Assembly (NCBI GenBank): GCA_030562195.1
Contig: JAUJPP010000005.1
Coordinates: 19,021,106-19,085,105, forward strand
Source: Nipponacmea schrenckii
Taxonomy: Eukaryota; Mollusca; Gastropoda; Lottiidae
Reading direction: 5' to 3'
DNA: 64,000 bases
The notes under the pieces were generated by a model. The model had not been told where the DNA came from. It saw only the letters and a program-made list of their open reading frames with translations, and made no database searches. Of this stretch, positions 24,367-36,802 are shown piece after piece. Position 1 is the stretch's first letter, and the number at the start of each line of letters is the position of its first letter. A program made the translations under genes and the position numbers.

Positions 24367-25005
24367 ATTTTATTTAAATACACAAAATTTAAGGATACAC
24401 AAAGTAAAAATGTTGAAGATTAAAGAAAATGGTTTATTGAATAATTGTTATGTTAAGATAAAAAAATATGGTTTATATTTTGATCTTTATTATTTACATG
24501 AATATTATTGTACAATAAATATTATGTTATGCATGATTTTTCAAATACATTGCACATATTGGTCAAATACATCCTATTGTTATATTATATAACCCAGTCT
24601 ATAATAATGTTCCTAAGCAACAATAGGCCATAATTATATAATAACCATATCTAGATGTATAATATACTATTTGGTGTTATAGGAACAATTTCTATTATAT
24701 GGTGTTTTTGTGTTTCAAATCTTTATTATATACCATATTATATTAAACTTGTGTTTTCAAAAAACTTGTATTGGTGTTATTTTATCACTTGTATACTTAA
24801 TTCCCTCAATTGTTTTACCAAAGTCTCGAGGAAGTATTTCAAATGGGAGTGTGGTTAGAACATAACTCCCATCCAACCTCTTCCTCCGTCATATTTTCCC
24901 TTCCCCCACTCCCATCCCCTTACATTTCTTTTCTTTCTAATTACCCAGACACTTTGACCCCAAATAAAGAACCAAGAGTAAAGTAACAATATATATTTAA
25001 TAAGA

Positions 25006-28000
25006 TCAAGAATGTTTTGAAATAGAAGTTAATAAAACTGTAACGTTATCTCCACTCAGTCGTAATACAGCTTCACTGGCCAATTTATTACACGCTGTTT
25101 CATATTTACTATCTTCGTCTTTATTCTGTAAAAATAAATTGATATGTTAATATTTATTTAAGTTCACTGACAACAAAGTAACATAATTTCGCAATATATA
25201 ACTGAGTTCTTGTCATTTACCTCATAATGTGAACCTCGTATACCAGTTATTTTTTTTTAGTTATCTGACAACAAAGTTATATAATTTCACAATATAACTG
25301 TACTTACATCTAATATTTTATTAACAAATTGAATACTCTCTTCCATGGTAAAACTTTTCCATAAACCATCACAGGCCACCATTAAATATCTTAATAAAAA
25401 CGTGATATCACAATAAATAAGGATTATTGTTCTTAGATTGTGTATCAATCAAATTAGGAAATGTCTTATCATTCTCTGACAGTTTATATCGCGAAAAGCT
25501 GAAACTAGCTGTCCAGTTAGAGTACTAATTTAATTCCAATTACCAAATTATGTGATAATTGAAAATCGTGTCAGTAACTTGATATATTTTATCATTAGAA
25601 CGTACCTGTCCTCGTCTGTAAGTTGACAGCGTTTAATATCTGGTAGACACGTAACACCATGGCGTTTGTACGGACCATCACCTAAAGATCTTGATACTTC
25701 TAATACTCCCATTACTCTCCCATCTCTATTAAACAGAGGACATAACTTAATTTCTTAAAATCACACTTTTGTGATATTCATCACCACATTTGCCTGAAGT
25801 TCAGCGTTCAATCCTGGCACATGTAGCCCCGATATGTTCAGTTACTGGATGCAAATCAGAGAAACAAAAATCAATTACGATAAAGCTGATGCTGCTATCC
25901 TCACAAAGCGCCTCTCTCTGACCACTGCATGGACTTGCCATAAGCCAAATGAGGTGCACCTCGTAGGATCTAAAACAGATCCTTTGATTTGTGTTTTTCA
26001 CAGTGAAAGGAAATATCTTATTAAATGAAAAAATTCATGAGGTAAAGGGAGGTAATTCCAATCTACCTGACAGTTCCTCCAGCCTTCTGTATTCTAATTC
26101 TCTCCTGGTATAAACTGGGGCTGTGGTCGGTTGTCAAGGCGACAGCTGTATATTTACTGGTAGTTTTATTATATCGGCACAACACTGCCTGAAAATAATT
26201 TCAAAATCGTGGGAGAAAAAACCTATCAGTTCCTTTACCCATCCACTTTCCCTATTAAGCAATTAATGGTAAAATTAAGAAAAGACACACCTTACTGTCA
26301 CCTAAATTAGCTATATATAAAGTATCATTTATAACTAAAACACAAACTGCTGTTGATCCATCTTTCCATGAAGGTTTACTGAAATAAAAAATAAATTAAA
26401 CATACATTATACCAAATAAACGAGGCATCTTTTAATTTTACTTTTGCCTAAAAGTGATACTGCGTTTTAGAATGGTAAATATATGGAGTATATATGCATT
26501 AGCTAAATTACTTGGTGTCATAAAGTAACCGAATCCCTTAAAATCTATAAATGGAAAAACATTTTAATCAAGTTATTTAGCGATTGACAAGAATTAATTG
26601 CAATTATATGGCTAATTATTAGGTTTTTTGGATTTATAAGATTATATGAGGATTCTGTTATGTTATTTATAGCAGCAGGTATATCTACTGATGAATATAT
26701 GCTCTTATTGGCCAAGTTTTAAATTTTATGTTCATTCTAAGTATTCATTGAAACATAAAAAATTATACTGACTATAAAGGGCATCTCATATTTTCTTTTT
26801 TGCCTTAAATTAATTCCCTTAAGTCTTTCAAATTATCTTTTAAAGGGATAATAGGCGTTAGAAGGAACATAAAAATTTAATTTCACTCAAATTTGGACAA
26901 AAACAGTATATATCCATCAGTGGACTTACCTATACATCAAAATCCCTCTATTATTGGATAAATCCACAAAATCATGTAGTTAATTATAAAACGCTTAATA
27001 CTTCCATCAAGCGATTTTCAAATTGTAAAATATAAAGGGAAGTAACTCTAACATGTGGGTTTTCACGCATCCTTGACCCCAACTGTTGAATTGCACAATG
27101 ATGTTTTAGGGTTGATTTACCCTGAATGGATTTGTCGCTGGCTCCCTTTTTTCTATAATTCCGAATATATTTTTATTGTGGCTTTTTAAAATTTGGTAAA
27201 GTGTGGGATGCATACTTATTTAAATCATAGTCAATATTAAACACAAATATAAGCCGTAGGACAAGTGTATTCTAACGCCTATTATCCCTTTAAACTTAGC
27301 TTTTATAGTGAAGTTTTATCAACATTACAATAATAACCCATTTCTTTAATATAAAATACATCTTACTTTTTGCCACCAATAGCCATTTGTAGAAATTCTT
27401 CATCAACTTTTTTAAATGCTTCAATAAAACATTTTTTTATTTCTTTTTCAACCGCAGTTACCTCCCCTGAAAAACAAAATAGGAAACATTTTAATAATAA
27501 TACCCAGCTATCTATGGCTTTAGTATCCAAAACATCAGCTATTAAAGTAACTGCTCTTAGCTTGTATGAAGACAAAGCATTTTAATCTATACAATATTAA
27601 GTCCCAATTTTCAAGCCTACTTTAAAAATCCTCAACATTACAAATCTAGAATTGAATTCTACCCTTCCAACACCGGGACAAACCCTTCAGAAGCCAATGT
27701 ATACAGTTGTCAATTTGAAATGTTTTTTTTATCGAAGAATAGAAAGTTACATTTCCTTGTTGTTTAATTTTTTCTCTTGGTATCCCTATGTCCCTATTCA
27801 TGTTATAACTCATGTTAACATCATGTTATAATTTCTCTCCAATCCATGGCTATTGTCTTTAAAATATATCTATTTGACAAGAACTTGTTAAATTTCTCAT
27901 ACAACAAATATATCCTTTAAAAAAGAATCAGAATCGCAAGAAGAGCGGAGTAAGGTTATAAAAGAGCCTGCCACAGTACCCGTAGGAAAACTATGTTGAA

Positions 28001-29272
28001 GAAGTAAAGGCAATTTCTGGGAAGCGAACCTTGAAGCTCGTACACCACCATGACCATCATAAACACAATATAACGCCAGACGTGATCTGAAATACATAAT
28101 TTAAACAATACTTTATCAGTTCTTTCGACAACAATCCCATATTATAGATAATAGACAATGAAGTGAAGTCAAAGGTGGAGTTTATTACAGTAAAAATGAA
28201 AGGTGGGGAAGAGTTAAGATTTCATACACAAGCAAGGAGATCATATGGTTGTATCTTTAAATAATAAAAAAATGTGAAAAAGTGACTTACAAAGAAGGAT
28301 GTAGTTGAGGAAATCGTGATGTATAATTATCTATTACATTGTGGGCATCTTGCATTTCTTCTCTCTCTCCCTTATGAGCAGCTACAAAACCCTTTAGTTT
28401 ATATTTACCTTGAAATAATAACATAACTTTTAATGAATGACATCTATAGCTCGCCAAAAATAACTTGAAATAAGCAATATTTATCAGGAATAACTTGGTT
28501 GCTTGGTAGGCCTACACATTCGAGAGGGTCCAGGGGTCAATCCCTGCAAAGGTCGAGATGAACTTTAAGATTTTTCAGCCCAGTTTCCTCTCAACAGTGA
28601 TGCAGGTTGTAAGGACTGACATTGAAAAAGCATCTAGTCATATGTTGGACGATTAACCAAGGCCCCATGTGCATCCCATGGCCCCATCAGCAGCATCTAG
28701 CATCTAACATCTAAGTGACAATGAAAATATATGATTTATATACATTTATAACAAGTTGTCAAGGTGGACTGTGACACATCATTGAGCTTAGATTTCTTCT
28801 CCTCTATTAGTCTATCACCATGGTTACTATCTTCATTACTACGTCTTTTTTCCCCAACTCTAGCACTACTGCCAGATTCTAGAAAAAAAAAAATTTCAGA
28901 TCAAAGTTATGTCATCTCTATAAAATTACAGGAAAAGTTTAACAAGTCACTTTCCTGCACTGAATTTGGTTCAAATAGACTTTTTTTTTTTTTGCTATTC
29001 AAAGCAGTCTACAGTCTTGGTGTGTAAATGTCCAATTCCAATCGACAGTATATTTAAGTTTCTTAAATAAAAAGCTGTACAGACATATCAAACTTTGTAA
29101 GCCCTTAAAGTCTCAAAATCTAATCCAAATTATAAGAAAAACCCAAACAGTAGGCCTACTGGTTAACAAGTTCATGGTTTGCAAATCAAAGACACGGTTT
29201 TCATTCAGCGATATTTTAGTTTTTAGTTTTACGTTACGTACCAGGCTCTGGCAGGTCGCCAAACAGATCCAT
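25006..29272 (-). CDS. ILKAP: ILKAP-type PP2C serine/threonine phosphatase
   Basis: Coding exons (minus): 29272-29242, 28878-28753, 28408-28291, 28086-27980, 27466-27367, 26378-26291, 26188-26067, 25725-25606, 25389-25308, 25125-25006; about 337 aa. The start MDLFGDLPEPE is the ILKAP N-terminus. PP2C motifs in order: GEREEMQDAH, VYDGHGGVRASRFA (metal Asp), WKDGSTAVCVL, YIANLGDSKAVLC, ERIRIQKAGG, DGRVMGVLEVSRSLGD, VACDGLWKSFT and a GDNVTV end, so the catalytic metal-binding Asp and Gly residues are kept. ILKAP is a Mg/Mn-dependent phosphatase that restrains integrin-linked kinase signalling; this role is from the family. All junction phases fit. The donor of exon 2 (28753, weak GTTATA) is the least certain; GTGTCA a few codons earlier breaks the phase. 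Intron sequence holds a SINE fragment (28500-28690) and a MITE (26844-27289). Confidence 0.93.
26449..26730. repeat. dispersed repeat related to the MITE at 60650
   Basis: AAAGTGATACTGCGTTTTAGAATGG at its start and AGCAGCAGGTATATCTACTG plus ATGAATA near its end match the element at 60650-60950. The right terminal repeat is not obvious here, so this is probably a degraded copy in an ILKAP intron. Confidence 0.6.
26844..27289. mobile_element. MITE with TTAA target duplication, in ILKAP intron
   Basis: Perfect terminal inverted repeats AGGGATAATAGGCGTTAGAA at 26844 and its complement ending 27289, each flanked by TTAA (26840-26843, 27290-27293). The 446 bp interior has no open frame. TTAA duplication is typical of piggyBac-type and some Kolobok/Sola elements. 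Part of the interior resembles the repeats at 26449 and 60650. Confidence 0.8.
28500..28692 (+). mobile_element. truncated tRNA-derived SINE in ILKAP intron
   Basis: Contains a B-box-like GTCCAGGGGTCAATCCCTG, GGTCGAGATGAACTTTAAGA, TTTTTCAGCCCAGTTTCC and a diverged CAAGGCCCCATGTGC, then stops. It lacks the distal body and tail and is antisense to ILKAP. Confidence 0.8.
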
Positions 29273-29759
29273 TTCAAAAGTCGATGGGTCAATACATACA
29301 CATGCTTGATTATTTTTAATCAAGAAAATCTACTTTCAGTATAATTTTAGAAGAAAATCGAAAATAATTTCATATTTTTTTTTCATCTACCGGAAATTAC
29401 GGCTAACAAAATATTGTGGAATGATCAATGAAATTTTATATACAAAACGAAATTGTAATTTGAAAAAATGTTTAAATTGAATAAAAGTTTTTTTTTCTGA
29501 ACTACTATGCTATGCTATTTCTTATAGACTTATTTATATTTAGAACATATAATATGCCTACTCATTTTGTTCAAGGCAATAGAAATTTTCCATAGAATCA
29601 CTTGCTATGTATAGAATGGACTTTTAGTCCGAACATTCCTACAATCGAAGTACTAAAAACTTAATTGTAAATGAAATGTAGTTTTACTTCGTAATGTTCA
29701 ACATTACATCGGATTAATAAAAAGCAAAACCATTTTCTAGGTTATTATGATAGATAAAA

Positions 29760-30440
29760 CCTTTACCCTCGAGACTCTGAAGTTAGATTAACCTCAACCC
29801 TCGTCACCGTTAACCTGAATCCTCGGCACTCTAAAATTAGGGTAATCCCTCGACACTCTGTATTTAAGCTAACCTTAACCCCCGCCACTGGTAACCTTAT
29901 CTCTCGGCACTCTGAAATTAGGTAAACCTTAAACATCGCCACTCCGTTATAAGGATAACCTTTACCCCACTACTGTTAACCTGAACTCCCGGTACTCTAA
30001 GGGAGCCGCGGTGGCTCAGTGGGTTAGACGCTTGCTCGCTAACCTGAAGGTCCAGGGTTCAATCCCGGCAAAGGTCGAGATGAACTTTCGGATTTTTCAG
30101 CCCGGTTTCCCCTTGTCAGTGATGCAGGTCGGAGGGACTGACATGGAAAAAGCGCCTAGTCGTTCGGATGGGACAATAAACCGAGGCCCCGTGTGCTACA
30201 GGCTGTGCACGTTAAAGATCCCTCGACAGTTGGAAATCGCAAAAAGAGTAGGCTAATGCCGCTGTCCTGGCAAAATTTCCCTCATTGCACACTGCATGGC
30301 GTTGCCCGTCTTCATTAGCCCATAATGTGCAGAAGAGTAGGACGTAAAACTCCATTCATTTCATTTCATTTCCCGGTACTCTAAAATAAGGTTAACCTTA
30401 ACCTTGGACAATCAGAAATTAGGTTAACCTTAACCCTCCG
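29760..30440. repeat. minisatellite of TTAACCTTAACCCTCGGCAC-like units, split by a SINE
   Basis: Units of roughly 34 bp containing GTTAACCTTAACC, a CCTCGCCACTCTGAAATTAG-like stretch and variants run from 29760 to 30000 and resume at 30371. The interruption is the SINE 30001-30370. Confidence 0.85.
30001..30370 (+). mobile_element. full-length tRNA-derived SINE with 14-bp target-site duplication
   Basis: 370 bp element starting GGGAGCCGCGGTGGCTCAGT. The tRNA-like head has an A box (GGTGGCTCAGTGGGTTAGAC) and B box (GGTTCAATCCC); a conserved body includes TTTTTCAGCCCGGTTTCCCC, CACGTTAAAGATCCC and GGCAAAATTTCCCTCATTGC; it ends GACGTAAAACTCCATTC and (ATTTC)n. The direct repeat TCCCGGTACTCTAA flanks it at 29987-30000 and 30371-30384, the mark of LINE-mediated insertion. 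It is the best reference copy in the window for the other SINE fragments. The open frame 30011-30256 lies inside it. Confidence 0.95.
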
Positions 30441-31466
30441 CACTCTGATGTTGAATGTTGAAGCTCTACCAGGAAGTTTGTACGAGACAGATAATGAATA
30501 CGTTCTACAATTCATATGAGATAATAAAGAAATTGCTCAAGCATGACAACTTGTCTGTTGAAAATTGTCGCATTCAACTAGTATGTAGAACTATAGAAGA
30601 ATACATTCAACCAATGGTTATTATCTGCATTACTACGTACTTTTTTCACCAACTCTAGCACTGCTTCCAGATTCTAAAAAATACAATTCCAGATCTTAAG
30701 TCACATCTCTATAAAATTACAGAATAAGTTTAACAAGGCAATTTTCTCAACTTCATGTGGCTCAAAGAGAGTTTCGCTGTATTAATACATTTTAACCTTA
30801 GCATAAAATGAAATGAAATACCAAGAAGAGATCTCGAACTCAGCAGAGTCAAAACAGTTTTATTACTAACCTTTACAGCAAACCTTAATAATAAATACTT
30901 TACTATTCTCTTTAAGATAAGGATAAATTAAACAAAATTTCAATGCGGGATGTGGATGTAAACTTTGGAATTGTGTGAAAAAAATCTATGATGAAGTCCT
31001 CAAACGAGTGGATGGCTAATATTACCAATCTTCTCCACGTGTATTTCTTATGGAAAATAATTGTTTTTGAATTTTTATTGATATAGGCAATGAGCTCGTA
31101 TTTCTGAGCTTCGCAAATAATATCCGTGACATACTGCATTGTAGCGTAGAAAATTGATTTATTTAGTCGAATACTAGTAATCTAAATACCAGCAACTTAC
31201 CAGGTAAATGGTACCACTCTAAGTCAATAAGTTGCCCTTAGTGCAATAACTTTTGTTTGTCTTTATATAATTATTTGTTTGCGCCCGCGCCCTGCTTCAT
31301 AATGATAAGAGAATACGTCTTATTGAAACGTAGAAGTATAATAAACAATAGATACAATCCATAAAGACTTCCTTTGTGTTATATATACTAAGTATTAAAT
31401 ACTTCCCAATGACCCCCATACAAGGTCTAATAAAGCTACACTACTTAACGAGTTTCATGCATGGCC

Positions 31467-31886
31467 CTAAATTGGTTGGTTGGTTGATAGATGACAAGTT
31501 AACGTTCGCTTCCATCGTTTGCTGATATCACGAACAAGGTTAGTCGTTGGTATTCGTAGTGGTTGGTAGTTGAATGATTCTGTGCTGTTTATTTGGTTGT
31601 TGAGATCTGGTCGGGTCGAATGACATGGCGGTAAATCTCGGCCCTGTATAGTGTGGAGTGTAATACCACCACCAGTCACTCCACATTTTATAATGTTTGT
31701 TACACCAATGTTACAGATTGTTACAGATTTGAAAATTAAGGGAGGTGTTTGTTTTTGGTTAGGATGAAACTCAAGAACAATACACTCTTTGTAGGTGAAA
31801 AAGAGAACCAGTATTATAACTAAGATTCGTAAAACTTTTGAAGGGTACTCAATAAAACAGCAATAACGTCTGCCTAAGTTCGACAA
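31467..31886 (-). pseudogene. DEG/ENaC-like channel N-terminal exon or remnant
   Basis: The frame encodes a basic stretch, a hydrophobic segment (VLRILVIILVLFFTYK), then about 20 residues and IFKSVTICNIG. TM1 followed by a F-x-S-V-T-I-C-N box is the start of DEG/ENaC sodium channels (usually FPAVTICN). A possible donor (GTGTAA) follows directly after the box; the sequence beyond has no family features. No ATG opens this frame and no further channel exons are visible nearby. A LINE reverse-transcriptase remnant overlaps its 5' end. It is therefore best read as a broken copy or an isolated exon. The assignment rests on one short motif and could be wrong. Confidence 0.3.
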
Positions 31887-32001
31887 GAAAATCTTGCAGA
31901 GTGAACCCTAGCCCAAACGATGATGAAGATAATTCATCCACCAAGCCGTAAACATAAACCGCGAACAGTTTGGCGGATAAAACGCAGCCCTGGCGAACAC
32001 C
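31849..32001 (-). mobile_element. non-LTR retrotransposon reverse transcriptase remnant
   Basis: Minus-strand translation reads GVRQGCVLSAKLFAVYV then GLVDELSSSSFG and stops at 31849. This corresponds to the RT block GVRQG-x-LSP-x-LF-x-x-Y-x-DDL of LINEs, with the catalytic YxDD region degenerate (YVYG). It is a short dead fragment, with no flanking RT blocks recognised. Confidence 0.7.
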
Positions 32002-34440
32002 TATTCATTTATTTTGCATATAGAAAACGATATAAAATCGATTTAACCAGTCGCCATTGTATAATATGATGTAAAATATAGATATAAATTATCACGTGGT
32101 CGGTACCATCTGGGCCAGGCGGTATAGTTGAATATCCAGTCGTTAATTGTATTATTTATTAATAAATTGAGATAATCGAGACTATATTAACCAAATCAAT
32201 ATCTATTTCAATTTCAATCCAGATGACAAATTTCCACAATAATGTAACTCGCAGACCATTTTACAGTTTTCACTTTCTTTTCTACGAGTTCTAATTCCAA
32301 TCTGTATTTAGCCCGTAATTTTGATAAATCTAGTTTTAGTTAATGCGATACTGGACGAAGGATCCGAGAAGTGTTTTTAAGCTTCCAGTAGGATTTACCT
32401 TATAACCATCAAGGTAAGTCTGAACTTTATCGTATGTGTTTTTCGGATTTTATTGAGTTTCAGTTTCGTAAGTTTCGAAAAAGTTTCCAACAATACACGC
32501 ATATAACTTCTTACACAAAAGTTTGGATTGTGTATTATGACTTATGACAGGGTGTGGTTTTTTGGTTTTTTTTTTAAAGATATCAATGCATTCATAAACA
32601 CGAGACTACTTTGTAAAGAGCATCAGGTCATCACAGGGACCCTATAGAAAGAATCAGTGAAAGCATAAGTTGTCATTCTTGTAAAAATCAATGCCAAGAG
32701 TTTTGGTCAAGAACAAGCTGATAGGCAGGATTCCCGTGAACCTCAGTTTCGTAAAATAAGTAACACTAGGTTTATCATCTACGGATCATCTAGCAAACAG
32801 GATATTAATTGTTGTTACGCATGTAAAAAACGTAAGTTTTATTCCTAAGCTCAATGTAATCCTTATTTAATATTTATAAAACTGGTTCGTCTATTGATCG
32901 GATTTTAACTCATTCCAAACATCCGTGTCTTAAAATAAAACATAGATCTAATCTTGATCAATTCATTCCGAATATATAAACAAACAAGATACTCAAATGG
33001 TGGTAAAAAAAAATCGAGATGGGGTAGGAGGTAAATTGTTTGGAATTGGTAAATTAATGTTGAAATTTTATATACATGTACTAATAAACAGTCAATATTC
33101 CAGTCCACTAGGTACAAAACCAGATTGTATCATTCCACAATTGACGTTGCGTTAAAGGGTTGGGTGGGTTGGTCCGGTGAATGGTTCGATGTTTGGTTGT
33201 TAGTAAATGACAAGTCAACTTTCAACAGAATCTGATACCTTACAGGATTGTTTCATCCCTTCATAGGTTTAGTATGGAATTGTTGAGACCTAGCATTCTT
33301 GGTGAAATTAAAAAGATTAATCTTAAGCTCTAAGTGTTAAATTTAAATGTCCCTCATGATCTCGCCTTAGTACCGAATGAATTGCTCATGGTTGAACTCA
33401 TTCCTCAAGTTCGACATTCACACGTATTTGCATTATGCAAATTAATAGTGTTCATCGGGTGTTTTGGAAGAGTGAGAACCTTTAATACTTTAAGGTTTGT
33501 TGACAGTCAGCAATAATATAAGTTATCAGTAAAATGGGTCACCACCTGCTACAGTGAAGACTGACTCACTGTTCTATTGATTTCTACCATTCTAATATTT
33601 TATATATTTTAGATGTAAACCTTGATATAAACTTTGTGAATAATATTTAATATTACAGCAATTTGTCCTTATTTAGTACTTGTATATCAAAGTAAGGTAA
33701 TATATATCCATAACTGTTTAATAAATATATTATAATAAACATGGAATGAGACTCGTACTGCACTTTATCGAAGTATATCAAATATATACTTACATCTTTT
33801 CCGTCTTCATTAGCGTATAAGTTGCAGAAGAGTTGGACGTAAAACACCATTTCATTTAATTTCATTAACTTACATCTTTTACAGCTACAGTGATCGATTT
33901 GGTGTTGTAGCATTCGCCATGTTTACGTATGTGAACTTCACGACACGTTAATAATGTAACGTGTATCAGGTGGGTATTTCGAAATTATGGGATTATTTAT
34001 TCAGTATCAAAGTTTCTAAATAAGCTATTTCACACAATATCATGAAAACCCCATTTTGTGGGATGAACATCTTGGAAATGCCATCATTTTAAACATTCCC
34101 CGTCCCTGTCAAATATATATAATGCTTCTAATATAATGACTAAATATTTTCTATCTATATTTATCAATGTGTTTATACTGGAACCCATTTATTATTTTTC
34201 GTTATTAGATGTTTTATTTATATCTATGTACAATGTACATATTGCACATGTATATATTATTTTATCCAAACGTAATATATATCGCCACGGAGCAGTATAT
34301 TTTACTGGATTGAGGAGACACTCTACCACTGAATTATGTTATTATTAATTCTGTCCCATATCAAAACTATATAATTGTTGTTGTATTTTTCAGAATAAGA
34401 TGATGTTGAAGTTAACGTAAAGTCAAATAATGGGCTAGTG
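32002..34440. other. intergenic / 5' flank of synaptotagmin, no further gene seen
   Basis: No supported exon apart from a probable 5' untranslated exon boundary just upstream of the synaptotagmin ATG (acceptor TTTTTCAG near 34393). Includes a SINE tail fragment at 33796-33870. Confidence 0.5.
33796..33870 (+). mobile_element. SINE 3' fragment
   Basis: CCGTCTTCATTAGCGTATAA, GCAGAAGAGTTGGACGTAAA and ACACCATTTCATTTAATTTC match the last ~75 bp of the SINE at 30001. Confidence 0.8.
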
Positions 34441-36802
34441 ATGACGGGAGAGTCAGCTTTTAATATAAATCTGGATGTTTTCGATCAATTAGCTATAATA
34501 GCAGGAGCTTTTACTCTGTTAGCTATAGCTGTATTAATTCTAGTCTGTATTCTCAGTCCAGATTGCTATATGTATAAATGTTGTCCCTTTAACCCACGAG
34601 AGGATGAAAAACCAAGTAAGTTGAGTTATTCTTTGGAATAAGTATGATGATCTGTATAGTATCGTCATCAGCATCATCATCATTATCAACATCTTCATCA
34701 GCATCATCATCGGTAGCAGCAACATGAGAAGCAACATCATTCATTATCATCGTCTATCATCATCCTCGTCGTTCCTCATCCTTCACGCCATCGTCATTAT
34801 CATCGAGCAGACATCTGCAACGCAAGATATATAAGAATCTATCCATAGTCTGAGCTTATGTGGCTTATTTTCATTTAAATACGTTATTGAAAAGAGATAA
34901 AGATTTCAACGAGGGTATTTTAATCTAGGTAAATTCACTCTCTTCTTTCAGTTGAACCGACAGTTGTTTACGGCTCAACTGAGGGTAAAGCATTCCGGGC
35001 CACCATTAAAGAGAAACCGGTTCCAGCATACTGGCATACCATGGGGACGCTTAAAGAATCGGACATGTCGGACAGTTTATCGGACGCCGGAACCGGAGAC
35101 GTAATTGAACTGAAACACGTGAGTATGCAAATTGGGGCCGAATATTGAAATAAACCAAACTGTCAAGCTGTTAGGGATTCTAAAACTCCTTAGAAACTTT
35201 ATTGATAAATGAATCCGCACATATGAACCATTGTTATGATCCCGGTTATCTGGGTCACTATCATCCTTATTTAGGTCAATGTATTATTATTTATTTTGAC
35301 ACGTAAACAGGATTATGGCAGTTTATGGTCAAGAGTTATTTCCCATTATCTGATCAGACTGATTTACTGTCTTAATGACTAGAGCGGAAGAAAATATATT
35401 ATATATTTTAGTGGTTTTTTTTACACTTATATACCCCTTGCTTATCAACTTTTCATTTGATTGCAGGATCGAGTAAAAAGAAATCCCAGTAAATATTCTT
35501 CCTCGAGTTCTACAGGATCCGTTTCACCAACACCCACACACGGGCCTTTGAACGGTCGAATTCTGTTCACGCTGATGTACGATCGAGTGGATGGTAAACT
35601 AAATATAAAAATTCAACAACTTATCAACTTCAGCGCCACAGAACCGGACGGTGCTACAGCTCCATATATTAAAGTTCGTCTGTATAGAACGCCAAAAAAC
35701 TTCTTCACATTCCGCGGGAAACTAGGAAAAGATAACTCGGATCAGAATTTAGACGTTGAATTACAGACAAAGATACAAAGACGAAGTGATGACCCAGTGT
35801 TTAACGAAGTTTTCACAAAATCAATTGAACAGCAAGAAATAAGCAACTATTCAATCAAACTTTTAATCTGTGATTTTGACCGATATACCCGCCATATTGT
35901 TCTAGGCGAGGTCGTGGTTCAGTTGGCGAAAGTTGATTGGCTAACACAAACGGAAGTAAAATTCGATGAACCAATCGGACAACCAGTTGAGGTAAAAACT
36001 TTATTTTATACGCCGTTGTGCATACGAGGCTTACGTTTGAAATAAAATAAATAAGGCAAATTAAGTATTAGAGACTCTGGGCTTTAAAATGAATATCGCT
36101 TTTTATTTCTAAAACATTTTAAGTAATTTGTTTCTATGTTTCAAAAGGAAAACCTTGGAGAGATGAACGTATCACTGATGTTTTTACCCACTGCCGAGAA
36201 ACTCACCATTACAATTATTAAAGCTCAAGGGTTAAAGGTTATGGATCCCCAGAGGAATACCACAGGTAGGAAAGGGTCATTTCCAAGGTGGGGTAAGGAC
36301 GTTCCTTTATAATTGTAAGTTACACACGCGAAAGTTCGGGTCTCATTTTCTTTCCAATTTTAACTCTGGTGTTTCTATTCTTACACCACATAAGCTTTTT
36401 TGAGATTCCTCCACGTTGCTTGATATCGACACTTTTCTCCACTTCAGTCCAATTCTGATTTAAAAAAAAAACAACTATTATCGTCTGCTTATAGATTGTT
36501 GTGTTAAGATTGTATTAATGTATGATGGTCGACAGATGAAAAAAGCCAAAACCACCATTAAACCAAATGATTTGAATCCAGTTTTTAATGAAAGCATAAC
36601 GTTTGATGTTCCACAGTACCAACTGGAGAACGTTTACCTCAGTGTTTCCGCCATTCATCAGGACATAGAAAGCGATAAGAAAGCGTTGATTGGTCGGCTA
36701 TATTTAGGTACCAATTTTGAATGTGATGCAAAGGACCAGTGGATGGAGATGATGCATAATCCACGGAAACAGGTCATGTGTTGGCATAAATTACAAAGTT
36801 GA
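34441..36802 (+). CDS. synaptotagmin-like protein, TM plus two C2 domains
   Basis: Exons 34441-34615, 34952-35118, 35467-35991, 36148-36265 and 36495-36802, phases 1, 0, 0, 1; 430 aa. Residues ~16-38 form the single transmembrane helix (AIIAGAFTLLAIAVLILVCI), followed by a Cys-rich juxtamembrane stretch (CYMYKCC, likely palmitoylated). A Ser-rich linker follows, then C2A (~145-285) and C2B (~292-430) ending in the synaptotagmin WHKL signature. Calcium ligands are only partly kept: C2A has APY where SDPY is usual and CDFDRYTRHIVLGE lacks the last Asp; C2B loop 3 reads IHQDIESDKKALIG. This suggests a calcium-independent or weakly responsive trafficking synaptotagmin. The paralogue (12 or 15-like) cannot be settled by eye. 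An untranslated 5' exon is likely, as a CAG acceptor lies about 48 bp before the ATG. Confidence 0.9.
34655..34805. repeat. CAT/ATC-rich trinucleotide repeat in synaptotagmin intron 1
   Basis: CATCATCATCATTATCAACA-type sequence just downstream of exon 1 gives spurious Met/Leu-rich frames on the minus strand. Confidence 0.8.
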
